From: Olsenella porci | GTDB taxonomy: Bacteria > Actinomycetota > Coriobacteriia > Coriobacteriales > Atopobiaceae | DNA length: 64,000 nucleotides | NCBI RefSeq assembly: GCF_009695875.1 | Contig: NZ_VUNC01000003.1 | Location: 186,001-250,000 of the forward strand | Reading direction: 5' to 3' | Shown here: positions 37,637 to 50,198 of the stretch, piece by piece | Layout of the letters: each line of letters begins with the position of its first letter | How positions within the stretch are numbered: the stretch's first letter is position 1 | Program-made: the position numbers and the translations under genes | Notes under the pieces: model-generated | Database searches by the model: none | Seen by the model: only the letters and a program-made list of their open reading frames with translations | Told to the model about the DNA's origin: nothing

Positions 37637-38923
37637 CTAGCGTGTCCTCTCCGCGGCGTTTGAGCCGGCAACCAGTCCGCTCTTCCAGGCCCAAGAGAGA
37701 TTGTATCCCCCGCAGTCCCCATCCACGTCGAGCGCCTCGCCACAGGCGAAGAGACCACGCATCCCCCGTACCCCCATGGTGCGGGGATCAACCTGCGAGG
37801 TTGCGATTCCGCCCCTGGTGACCTGGGCAGGTCCGCCCTGGTGCACTCCCGTCACGCGCAGGGGCAGCCCGCTCACCAGGCGCACGAGGGCCTCGGAGTC
37901 GGAGCGGGGAGGGTCCTCTCTTCCGGGGAGCTCGAAGCCGGCGTCCCAGCGCTCGCGCGCGAGGCGTTCGAGAAGACGTGCAATCGCGGGGTCCAGGATC
38001 CCGTCAAGGCAGCCCTCCTCGAAGGTGCCGTGGGCGAAGGGGTCCACGAGCCCCTGAAGCTCGGAGCGTGCCACGTCGGGTGCAAGGTCGATCGTCACGG
38101 CGTCGCCCGGCTGGACGCGGCGGGAGAGGTCGAAGACCACGATTCCCGAGAGGCCGTAGTCGCGGAAGAGGACCTCGCCCCTCTCCCTCCAGCAGGGGAA
38201 GTGCCCGTGGACGAGCGAGACCGCGGCCTGGTCCCTCCTGCCGTCGAGGCCGAGCACGGGGGAGTCCTCGCAGTCGACGGGACAGAGCGCCCGGGACGTG
38301 GGGGTGACCTCCAGTCCCAGGTGGCGGGGGAGGTCCAGGGCGCCGCCGCCCATCGCCAGGACGACGCGGCGGGCGAGGAGCCCGGAGACGGCCTCCTCGC
38401 CCTCTGTGGAGAGGGCGAGGGAGAACCCGTCGGGGCCGGGCTCGAGCGAGACGACCGTGCGTGCGGGAGCGAGGGTGACGCCCGCCTTGCGCGCGCGGCG
38501 AAGCAGCACGCTGCGCACCGACGACGCCTGGCGCGAGACGGGGTACAGGCGTGGACCCTCGAGGGACCACCGCAGCCCGGACTCGCGGAAGAACGCGAGG
38601 ATGTCGTCCAGGGGAGTCTCGCCGAGGGCGGCGGAGACGAACGCGGGGTCGTTGTAGCGGTCCGCGCCCAGCTCGACGGTCGAGAAGTTGCAGCGGCCGT
38701 TGCCCGTTGCGAGGATGGTGCGACCGCACTCCAGGTCGCGCTCGAGCACGACGACACGTGCGTCAGCCTCGGCGGCGGCGATGGCGGCACAGAGGCCCGA
38801 CGCGCCTCCTCCGACGACGGCGACGTCACAGGACGTGGGCAGCTCGATGGAGCGGGCCCGCCGAAGCTGGCCCTCGCGGACCGCCGCCCGGGAGGGGCCG
38901 CGTCCAGCCCTGCGCTGCGTCAT
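37637..38923 (-). CDS. BaiN/HI0933-family flavoprotein
   Basis: A 428-residue NAD(P)/FAD-dependent oxidoreductase of the HI0933/BaiN group. The FAD motif GGGASG is at 38-43 and ATGNGRCNFS near 72-81 is the family signature. The C-terminal GLFACGEALDVDGDCGGYNLSWAWKSG closes the flavin site. Some gut relatives act in bile acid dehydroxylation, but most have no proven substrate. The start overlaps the mrp stop (ATGA). An N-terminal basic stretch of about 25 residues is unusual and may mean the real start is internal. Confidence 0.85.
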   Translation of the reverse strand: MTQRRAGRGPSRAAVREGQLRRARSIELPTSCDVAVVGGGASGLCAAIAAAEADARVVVLERDLECGRTILATGNGRCNFSTVELGADRYNDPAFVSAALGETPLDDILAFFRESGLRWSLEGPRLYPVSRQASSVRSVLLRRARKAGVTLAPARTVVSLEPGPDGFSLALSTEGEEAVSGLLARRVVLAMGGGALDLPRHLGLEVTPTSRALCPVDCEDSPVLGLDGRRDQAAVSLVHGHFPCWRERGEVLFRDYGLSGIVVFDLSRRVQPGDAVTIDLAPDVARSELQGLVDPFAHGTFEEGCLDGILDPAIARLLERLARERWDAGFELPGREDPPRSDSEALVRLVSGLPLRVTGVHQGGPAQVTRGGIATSQVDPRTMGVRGMRGLFACGEALDVDGDCGGYNLSWAWKSGLVAGSNAAERTR

Positions 38924-39786
38924 CGGCCGTCCGCCTCGTCGTGCGCGAGGATCTGGTCAATTGTCTTGGCGACCAGGCCCTGTGGCATCTTCTGCTCAAA
39001 GTCGCCCTCGTCGCAGCTGGCGGCGATGGCAGGGTCAATGGGGAGCTGGTCAAGCGCCATGATGCCAAAGTGGTCGGCGGTCTCCTGGAGTCGGCTGGGA
39101 CCAAAGGGCTCGATCCTCTCGCCACAGTGCGGGCAGGTGAGGTAGCCCATGTTCTCGACCAGGCCGACCACGGGGACCTCCATCATGGCGGCCATGTTGA
39201 GCGCCTTGCCCACGACCATCTGGACCAGGTCCTGGGGGGAGCTCACGATGACCACGCCCTCGACGGGGAGCGACTGGAACACCGTGAGGGCGACGTCGCC
39301 CGTTCCCGGGGGCATGTCCACGAGCAGGTAGTCGAGCTCGCCCCAGTCCGTGTCGCCAAAGAACTGCTTGAGTGCGCCCATGAGCATGGGGCCGCGCCAC
39401 AGCACGGGGTCGGTCTCGCTCTGCAGCACGAGGTTGGTGCTCATGACCTCGATGCCGCCCTTGGACACCGCGGGGAGGATCTTCTCGTCGCGTGCCATGG
39501 CGTGGACCCCGGACATCCCGAACATCTTGGGGATGGAGGGGCCGGTGATGTCGGCGTCGAGGATGCCAACGCGCTTGCCCGCGCGCCTGAGGCTGGTTGC
39601 CACCGCGCCGGTGACCAGCGACTTGCCGACGCCGCCCTTGCCCGAGATGACGCCGATCACGTGCTTTGCGGAGGAGCCCTCCGCCATCTGGAACTGCTCC
39701 GGACCCTGGTGCTGGGGGGCGCTCCCATGCCCCAGCGCCTGGTCGACCTCGCGGCGGAGCTGGTCCCTGTCCAGTTCGTCTGCCAT
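38920..39786 (-). CDS. mrp: Mrp/ApbC-type iron-sulfur cluster carrier ATPase
   Basis: A 288-residue P-loop ATPase of the Mrp/NBP35 family, which binds and delivers Fe-S clusters. The deviant Walker A GKGGVGKS is at 49-56, followed by ILDADITGPSIPKMFG and DMPPGTGD. The cluster-binding CPHC is at 218-221. The start at 39786 has AAGGAG upstream; the frame is open for 25 more codons without support. It begins a three-gene operon with two flavoproteins (overlap of four bases, then a gap of one base). That suggests these enzymes need cluster delivery or share a redox role. Confidence 0.92.
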   Translation of the reverse strand: MADELDRDQLRREVDQALGHGSAPQHQGPEQFQMAEGSSAKHVIGVISGKGGVGKSLVTGAVATSLRRAGKRVGILDADITGPSIPKMFGMSGVHAMARDEKILPAVSKGGIEVMSTNLVLQSETDPVLWRGPMLMGALKQFFGDTDWGELDYLLVDMPPGTGDVALTVFQSLPVEGVVIVSSPQDLVQMVVGKALNMAAMMEVPVVGLVENMGYLTCPHCGERIEPFGPSRLQETADHFGIMALDQLPIDPAIAASCDEGDFEQKMPQGLVAKTIDQILAHDEADGR

Positions 39787-39866
39787 GAAGGCACTCCTTT
39801 TTTGCTTGCCAAGCTTGCGGATGTCTGACCAGACGATTCTACCCCGCGGCATGGCCATCATGCGCC

Positions 39867-39895
39867 TTCTGTGAGTCGTCTACGGCGGCTATACA
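39867..39895 (+). promoter_or_regulatory. Promoter of uvrA
   Basis: TTCTGT (39867-39872) and TATACA (39890-39895) with a 17-bp spacer, about 76 bp ahead of the uvrA start. No GAAC-N4-GTTC box is visible. Confidence 0.6.
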
Positions 39896-39971
39896 CTGGT
39901 AGGCTGACCAAAACGATTTGTCCCGTGCCCAGGCCGTCACGGCCGGGCAAAGTAGCATAGGGGTCTCTCAC

Positions 39972-42863
<2,892 letters not shown>

Positions 42864-43355
42864 ATGACCAAGCGGGACAAGGTCCAGAAGACAAACGCCA
42901 TGCGCGAGCTGGAGCGCGGGGGCGTCTCGTACGAGTGGCACGAGATGGAGGAGGACGACCTCTCGCGCGGACTGGGGCTGCGGATGGCCGAGGAGGCGGG
43001 CGAGGACCCCGACTCCTCGTTCAAGACGCTGGTGACCGTGGCGCCGTCGGGCGACCACGTGGTGTGCTGCATCCCCGTTGCGCAGGAGCTCGACTTCAAG
43101 AAGGCGGCCGCGGCGGCGGGGGAGAAGAGCCTCTCCCTCATCCCCGTTAAGGAGCTCGAGGGCCTCACGGGCTACGTGCGCGGCGGCTGCACGCCCGTGG
43201 GCATGAAGAAGGCGTTTCCCACGCTCATCGACGAGACCGCCCAGCTGTTCGACACCATCATCATCTCGGGTGGGCGGCGTGGCCTCTCGCTCACGCTCGA
43301 CCCCGTCGCGCTCCGCGACTTCCTCGGCGCCACCTTCGCCGACATCACCCGATAG
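42864..43355 (+). CDS. ybaK: Cys-tRNA(Pro)/Cys-tRNA(Cys) deacylase YbaK
   Basis: A 163-residue YbaK/ProX-type editing protein that hydrolyses mischarged aminoacyl-tRNA. Its core has FKTLVTVAPSGDHVVCCIPVAQELDFKKAA, the GYVRGGCTPVGMKK loop and IIISGGRRGLSLTLDP, which line the active site. The start codon follows the uvrA stop with no gap, and murJ follows after 11 bases, so the three genes appear co-transcribed. Family assignment is secure; the exact mischarged tRNA is inferred from characterised members. Confidence 0.92.
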   Translation: MTKRDKVQKTNAMRELERGGVSYEWHEMEEDDLSRGLGLRMAEEAGEDPDSSFKTLVTVAPSGDHVVCCIPVAQELDFKKAAAAAGEKSLSLIPVKELEGLTGYVRGGCTPVGMKKAFPTLIDETAQLFDTIIISGGRRGLSLTLDPVALRDFLGATFADITR

Positions 43356-43366
43356 AGGAGGAAGCC

Positions 43367-45313
43367 TTGTCTTCGGCACCCAAGCACCTCGCCGCGGGGG
43401 ACGGATCGACCCCGCGCCCCAACATGGATCCCAGCCAGCGCGGAAGGCGCCTCTCGCCCGACGAGACCATGCTCTACGTGCGCCTTGCCCAGGAGAGCAG
43501 GGAGGGGGCGGCTCCCGTCTCGTCCGGCACTTCGCGCGAGGTGTCGGGCGGGTCCGTCAGGGCCGGACAGGGCGACCCGTGGCTGGTGGATGACTCTCTC
43601 GCCAATATGGAGCCGATTGCCGTGGAGGACGACGCGCTTGCTGCCATCGGGACGATCGGGGCGGAGGACGGCGCGTCCCTCTCCCCTAAGGAGGGGTCCG
43701 TCGAGGCTTCCGAGCAAGAGCCCTCCGAGGAGGAGAAGGCCGCCCAGGTGGGCCGCAACACCGTCCTGATGAGCGTGCTGGTGATCATCAGCCGCCTGAC
43801 CGGCTTCTTCCGCACCTGGGGACAGGCCTACGCGCTGGGCGTCACGGTCACGGCGAGCTGCTACTCGGTGGCGAACAACCTGCCCAACCAGCTCTACGAG
43901 CTCGTGGTGGGCGGCATGCTGGTGACGGCGTTCCTGCCCGTGTACCTCTCGGTCAAGAAGAGGCTTGGCACCAGGGGGGCGAGCGAGTACACCTCAAACC
44001 TCATCTCGCTCGTGGTACTCATCATGGGCGCGGTCACCATCCTGGGCTTTGTCTTTGCGGCGCAGGTGGTGTGGACGCAGTCGTTCTCGGCGAGCTCGGA
44101 CTTCGACTCCAACCTGGCAACGTACTTCTTCCGGTTCTTCGTGATTGAGGTCGTTCTGTACTCGCTCGACTCGATCTTCTCGGGCGTGCTCAACGCCGAG
44201 CGCGACTACTTCTGGAGCAGCGCCGCGCCAATCTTCAACAACTTCGTGACCACGGCGTCGTTCTTCGCGTACGCGTTCCTGGTGCCGAGCAACCCCAAGC
44301 TTGCGCTCCTCGTGCTGGCCATCGGCAACCCGCTCGGCGTTGCCATCCAGGCGGGCATCCAGATCCCCTCGCTCCGCAAGCACGGCATCCGCATTCGCTG
44401 GCACGTGGACGTGCATGACCCGGCGATCAAGGAGACCCTCTCAATCGGAATCCCGTCGCTCGTGGTCATGGTCTGCTCGTTCGTGACGGTCTCGGTCATG
44501 ACCAGCTCGGCGCTCTCGGTCACCGCGGCGGGCGCCTCGGTCTCGTACTACGCGCGCCTTTGGTACACGCTGCCCTATGCCATCCTCGCGGTGCCCATCA
44601 CCACCGCCATGTTCACGGAGCTCTCCGACGACGTCGCGCGCGGCGACATGGAGTCCTACCGCCACGGCGTGTCGGCGGGCACCAGCCAGATCCTCTTCCT
44701 CATGATTCCGTTCATGATGTACCTCATCGCGTTCTCGCGCCCGCTCATCACGCTGCTTGCCGCCGGCAAGTTCACGGGCGACCAGATTGGCCTCACGGCG
44801 ACGTACCTCGCGACCCTCTCAGTGTCGCTGCCCGTGTACGGCGTGTGCATGTACCTGCAAAAGGTGTGCTCGTCCCTCAGGAAGATGGGCGTGTACGCCG
44901 TGGCAAACGTGGTCGCTGCGGGCGTGCAGGTGGTGGTGTGCATGACCCTCACCCAGAGGACCGGGCTGTGGATGGTAGCGTTCTCGTCTTTCCTATACTT
45001 TGCCGCGGTCGACATCGTGACCTTCGCGATGCTGCGCGGCGAGCTCGGACACGTGGGGCTTCGCAGCATCATCGGCGCGGGGGTGCGCGCGACCCTCTAC
45101 GGGCTTGCTGGGACCGCCATCGGGATGCTGATCGTGGGCCTTACGCCGTTGGGCGACTACGCGGTGACCAACTCGGTTGGCCGCGCCCTGCTCTACATCG
45201 TGGTGGGAGGGGTGCCTGCGGTTGCCGTCACCTTTGGCCTTGCGCTCGCCACCAAGGCGCCCGAGATGGGCGTCGTCCGCCGTCTTCTGAACCGGGTGCT
45301 CCACCGCGGGTAG
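43367..45313 (+). CDS. murJ: Lipid II flippase MurJ (MviN)
   Basis: A 648-residue MOP-superfamily flippase that moves lipid II across the membrane for peptidoglycan synthesis. About 130 hydrophilic, acidic residues come first; then fourteen predicted helices begin with TVLMSVLVIISRLTGFFR. NQLYELVVGGMLVTAFLPVYL is the MurJ signature. The long soluble N-terminus is more extensive than in E. coli MurJ, but N-terminal extensions are known in actinobacteria. It starts with TTG, supported by AGAGGAGG six bases upstream. The gene ends in a convergent gap that holds repeat family B. Confidence 0.93.
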   Translation: MSSAPKHLAAGDGSTPRPNMDPSQRGRRLSPDETMLYVRLAQESREGAAPVSSGTSREVSGGSVRAGQGDPWLVDDSLANMEPIAVEDDALAAIGTIGAEDGASLSPKEGSVEASEQEPSEEEKAAQVGRNTVLMSVLVIISRLTGFFRTWGQAYALGVTVTASCYSVANNLPNQLYELVVGGMLVTAFLPVYLSVKKRLGTRGASEYTSNLISLVVLIMGAVTILGFVFAAQVVWTQSFSASSDFDSNLATYFFRFFVIEVVLYSLDSIFSGVLNAERDYFWSSAAPIFNNFVTTASFFAYAFLVPSNPKLALLVLAIGNPLGVAIQAGIQIPSLRKHGIRIRWHVDVHDPAIKETLSIGIPSLVVMVCSFVTVSVMTSSALSVTAAGASVSYYARLWYTLPYAILAVPITTAMFTELSDDVARGDMESYRHGVSAGTSQILFLMIPFMMYLIAFSRPLITLLAAGKFTGDQIGLTATYLATLSVSLPVYGVCMYLQKVCSSLRKMGVYAVANVVAAGVQVVVCMTLTQRTGLWMVAFSSFLYFAAVDIVTFAMLRGELGHVGLRSIIGAGVRATLYGLAGTAIGMLIVGLTPLGDYAVTNSVGRALLYIVVGGVPAVAVTFGLALATKAPEMGVVRRLLNRVLHRG

Positions 45314-45435
45314 GGGGTCACCCTGACCGGACGGGGCGCGTGGCACGCCTCTGGCTCGCGCATGGTGTGAAAGGCCGGTATTTGTGTCCCAACGGTGGTT
45401 ACCGGATCTCTGGCGGGTTTGCGGGAGGCCGAGGT

Positions 45436-45648
45436 GCTGAGGAAAGTCGAGTTGTGGCAATCCGCAGACCCAATCCGCCGAGGAAGGCGGAGCATTGGCA
45501 GCTGGAAGGGGACCCCGGGCTGCCAAACCTCGCGATTCCTGAGCTTCCGACAGGCCCGGATTGCCAATGCTCGGCTTTCCTCGGCGGGGAATCGGCGCCT
45601 CGCGCCCCCGCCAATCGCGTCGATTGCCACAACTCAAGATTCCTCAGC
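45436..45648. repeat. Family B repeat array (two forward, three inverted units)
   Basis: The sequence differs from family A but the geometry is the same. Forward 29-nt units lie at 45436-45464 and 45477-45505 (12-nt spacer). A 10-nt turn follows, then inverted units at 45516-45544 and 45557-45585 (12-nt spacer). A third inverted unit ends at 45648 after a 34-nt gap. The forward consensus is GCYGAGGAA, three variable bases, CGAG, two or three variable bases, then TTGGCAATCC. The first and last units are the best complementary pair, as are the second and fourth. The array fills the gap between convergent murJ and azlD. Confidence 0.83.
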
Positions 45649-45725
45649 AGGTTGGTTGCCGGGGACGGAGCCAAAAGACTGACGAGCTCCGTGAGGGCAG
45701 GAGCGGGGCCCCGCACCCCATCGTC

Positions 45726-46061
45726 CTAAAGCAGTGACAGCAGCACGTACGCTAGGACTCCCGCAACGCAGCACCAGAGCATCGACTTCGTGCGCCATGC
45801 CACCAGCACCACGACGCCTCCCGCGACGAGCGGCATCAGGCCCGTCCACGGGCCAGCCGAGAACATCCCGGGGGAGAGGAGGTCGTTGGCGACGAGCGCG
45901 GCAAACGCCGCGGGCGGGATGTACCCCAGCGCGTCGACGACCCGGGGCGAGAGGGGCCGCCCCCTCAGGGCGACGACCGGCGCCACGCGGCAGAACAGGA
46001 TGAAGCCGAACGAGGAGAGCCAGAGGATCATGAAGTCGCCGGTGCCCATAGGTGCCGTCAT
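45726..46061 (-). CDS. azlD: AzlD-type branched-chain amino acid exporter subunit
   Basis: A 111-residue membrane protein with three to four helices, matching the small AzlD partner of the AzlCD (LIV-E) exporter. Family-like runs are VDALGYIPPAAFAALVANDLL and AWRTKSMLWCCVAGVLAYVLL. The start at 46061 overlaps the azlC stop by four bases (ATGA), so the two subunits are coupled. A longer upstream frame on this strand is an overlap shadow of azlC. Confidence 0.88.
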   Translation of the reverse strand: MTAPMGTGDFMILWLSSFGFILFCRVAPVVALRGRPLSPRVVDALGYIPPAAFAALVANDLLSPGMFSAGPWTGLMPLVAGGVVVLVAWRTKSMLWCCVAGVLAYVLLSLL

Positions 46062-46771
46062 GCGCGTGACCTCCCGCTCTTCCTGGCAGGTAGCGCCTGC
46101 GACGCCATTCCCGCGGCAACTCCCACCAGGGCGGCGACGGGGACCGCAATCCCCGAGACCCCCGACCACTTGCAGGCGACCACCGCCGCGACCGCCCCGA
46201 CGACGGCGCAGGCGTTCCCACGGGTGTGCGGCTGGGACCAGAGCAGATAGATGAACAGCGAGGTCATGGCAAAGCCCGCGATTGCCGTGGGCACGTCCAC
46301 GATGCTCCCGAGCGCCGCCCCGGCCGCGCACGAGAGCGCCCAGGTTAGCTGTACCGTCACGTTGAGCGCGAGGGCCCGGCGCGCGTCCCAGTCGCCGCCG
46401 CCGGCGAGCTTTCCCAGCGTGATGCCGTACGCCTCCTCCGTGTAGCAGCAGGAGATGGCAAGGGCGTCCCTACGACGGAATCGGGTGAGGTAGGGGGAGA
46501 GCGACGCCGAGTACAGGGCAAAGCGCGTGGATATCGCGGCAACCGAGGCAACTATCGAGGGGAGGGGAGTCCCCGCCAGCCACAGGTTGCTCATCATGAA
46601 CTGGCCGCCGCCCGTGAGGAATGTGAGCGAGAGGACGAAGTTCATCAGCGGGTCCATGCCCGCCTTGGCGGCAAGCACCCCGCAGGGCAGTCCGACCGCG
46701 ACGTACGAAAGCATAACCGGCCAGGCGACCGTCAGCACGTCGCGCATGACCGCCCGTCTCTCTTCTGCCAC
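46058..46771 (-). CDS. azlC: AzlC-type branched-chain amino acid exporter subunit
   Basis: A 237-residue permease with about seven helices. PVMLSYVAVGLPCGVLAAKAGMDP, TFLTGGGQFMM and CCYTEEAYGIT are family features; AzlCD complexes export leucine, isoleucine, valine or related analogues. GTG 46771 is preferred because GAGGGGAG lies six bases upstream; an ATG eight codons later is possible. A dyad with arms CATGGT and ACCATG (46855-46868) lies about 85 bp upstream and may be an operator. No Lrp-like regulator is adjacent. Confidence 0.88.
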   Translation of the reverse strand: MAEERRAVMRDVLTVAWPVMLSYVAVGLPCGVLAAKAGMDPLMNFVLSLTFLTGGGQFMMSNLWLAGTPLPSIVASVAAISTRFALYSASLSPYLTRFRRRDALAISCCYTEEAYGITLGKLAGGGDWDARRALALNVTVQLTWALSCAAGAALGSIVDVPTAIAGFAMTSLFIYLLWSQPHTRGNACAVVGAVAAVVACKWSGVSGIAVPVAALVGVAAGMASQALPARKSGRSRA

Positions 46772-46854
46772 GCTCGCTCCCCTCGGGTGAAAACGGCCCG
46801 CCCCGCGTCGCCGGACGATCCCGGTGAGCGGAGCGGGCCTCTGTCGGTGGAAAG

Positions 46855-46868
46855 CATGGTACACCATG
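46855..46868. promoter_or_regulatory. Operator-like dyad upstream of azlCD
   Basis: CATGGT-AC-ACCATG is a perfect 14-nt inverted repeat between azlC and the P-type ATPase gene. A role in azlCD control is inferred from position alone. Confidence 0.3.
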
Positions 46869-46871
46869 GTC

Positions 46872-46908
46872 GGCGACGGGCGTGGTTAGGGGCGCTGGTC
46901 ACGTCGCC
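46872..46908 (-). repeat. Hairpin after the P-type ATPase gene, possible degenerate family C element
   Basis: Outer arms GGCGACG (46872-46878) and CGTCGCC (46902-46908) enclose GGTTAGGGGCGCTG (46884-46897). That 14-nt run is identical to the middle of the second family C element at 14642-14655. The outer GTAAGATT arms are missing. It may act as the terminator of the ATPase gene, whose stop is at 46934. Confidence 0.4.
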
Positions 46909-46933
46909 TGCGTCGGTGCCGTTCCGCGGCCCC

Positions 46934-48964
<2,031 letters not shown>

Positions 48965-50087
48965 GGTGACCTCCTAATATTGAACACATGAACAGACACT
49001 CATAACTACTGGTGCATAAGCTATCAGGGGCAAGGTGGGGTGTCAAGTACGGAGGGAGCTTTGGCTGGTCGATCTTCTCGAGTAATTGAGGCGCGGAAGG
49101 GAGAGAGAAGAGCCGTCGCCTCGCCCCCGACTGGTCCCGCCGGCATCAGCGTTGACGCGCTGGTTGGAGGTCGTTGTGCCCCCGGTTCCCGTCGCTGGCG
49201 TCCGCTGAGCCGCGCGCAGGGCGCGGCAGCCGTGAGCCTAGCTCAGCGTCAGAAGTTGCATCCCGCATGGGCACACGGGACGTGGTTTCCGACAAGGCTT
49301 GGGCTCTGGTGGGCCACTAGGTTCGCGTTGCTGAGTCGCCCTCCCCGTGCGCTGCCTGGGGAAGGCGCACATCCACGCATTCCAATCCTCTCGGCTCGCC
49401 TGGTACATGACATCAAGGCTCGAACCATGGAGACGAGAGTCCGACGTGAGCGCTTCTTATGGGGGGTTCATCCGGGCGTTGGCCATAACCTTCATGTTTT
49501 CGCAGGTAAAAAGGATGGGAGAGGCACCGTCTCCCAACTGCTGGCAAGAATCTCCCGATGTGAGCACTCACATCGGGAGTTTCCAGCCAGATGCCCAGTG
49601 CAGCCGCACTCTCCTTGAGTCCTTTCGTCTTGATCTGCATTGCTTCGAACCCGTGGTTCTCGCGTCGACGCTGGACGAGGATTCTTGGAAGAGGCGCAGG
49701 AGCAGCCAGCTTACACCGGGTGTCTGGAGTCATCTTGGCTGTTGCGCCGCCGTGCCCTCCACCTCTGGGCGGTCGTGAAGACATGAAGGGCAACCCGATG
49801 CGTTCCGGCCCTAATCTCCGTACCCGTGATCCCCTTCTGTGAGTTCTTCCGAAGTGGCGCCATGCAAAACGAGCGCCACTTCCGATCCCTAGTGTCCCCG
49901 CGCTTCTCTTCCAAGAGCTCTTCTTAGAACCTTACCCGTGGAGGTGAGCTGGGAGCCATCGTGAGCAAGGCATGATGATTGCGCTCCTCCAGCCAGAGGA
50001 GAAACCCCGTTCCTGTCACCCGCAAGGTGCGCCCAATGTGGCGATGACATTTCGAGCGCGTTACCTCAGCGCCGGACTGTCACCACT
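48965..50087. other. Long non-coding gap between the metal ATPase and the his operon
   Basis: About 1.1 kb between divergent genes with no frame I can support. Frames near 49040-49618 (+) and 49413-49793 (-) show no family features. It holds one family D dyad (49540-49590) and a 10-bp inverted repeat GAAGTGGCGC/GCGCCACTTC (49851-49860 and 49873-49882). Its lower coding quality suggests decayed sequence, possibly a lost mobile element or gene. I see no tRNA, riboswitch or other RNA. Confidence 0.45.
49540..49590. repeat. Family D dyad element (isolated copy)
   Basis: CTCCCGATGTGAG (49552-49564), CA, then its perfect complement (49567-49579), flanked by CTGGC and CAGCCAG-like ends. The core GTGAG-CA-CTCAC and the outer GGCAG/CTGCC-like ends match the elements at 63665-63992. 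Confidence 0.7.
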
Positions 50088-50110
50088 GGCACTTTATCGC
50101 GCTAAAGTAC
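50088..50110 (+). promoter_or_regulatory. Candidate his operator at the hisZG promoter
   Basis: GGCACTTTA (50088-50096), six bases, TAAAGTAC (50103-50110). ACTTTA and TAAAGT are perfectly inverted. The same arrangement, with identical N6 spacing, lies in front of hisI at 58754. A CTGTCA -35-like hexamer is at 50078-50083, and the dyad would cover the -10 region. A TrpR-family (HisR/YerC-like) regulator is a possible binder by analogy only. Confidence 0.65.
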
Positions 50111-50198
50111 AACCATCACGAAGGGAGCGAGACGCCGCACGGGAAGGTCGGCGTACCGCAGCCGGGCCGTTGGGGCCCGCCAGACGAGGGGAGCAAGC

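Noticed and set aside
45436-45464. GAGGAAAGTC in the first family B unit as part of an RNase P RNA
   Set aside because: The core P4 sequence does not continue, no matching downstream half exists, and the other units show it is one of a repeat family.
49225-49310. tRNA-like CCTAGCTCAG run
   Set aside because: There is no acceptor stem, anticodon arm or TTCRA T-loop in register.
49040-49618. 192-codon plus-strand frame in the 1.2 kb gap
   Set aside because: It lacks a ribosome site, has irregular composition, crosses the family D dyad and shows no recognisable family.
49590-49700. Possible transposase remnant on the minus strand
   Set aside because: A short basic run is suggestive, but no catalytic motif, terminal repeats or target duplication can be seen.
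50105-50198. T-box riboswitch or His attenuator before hisZG
   Set aside because: TACCGC occurs near 50154, but the leader is under 100 nt, has no recognisable stem I, and no leader peptide with a start codon and clustered His codons is found.
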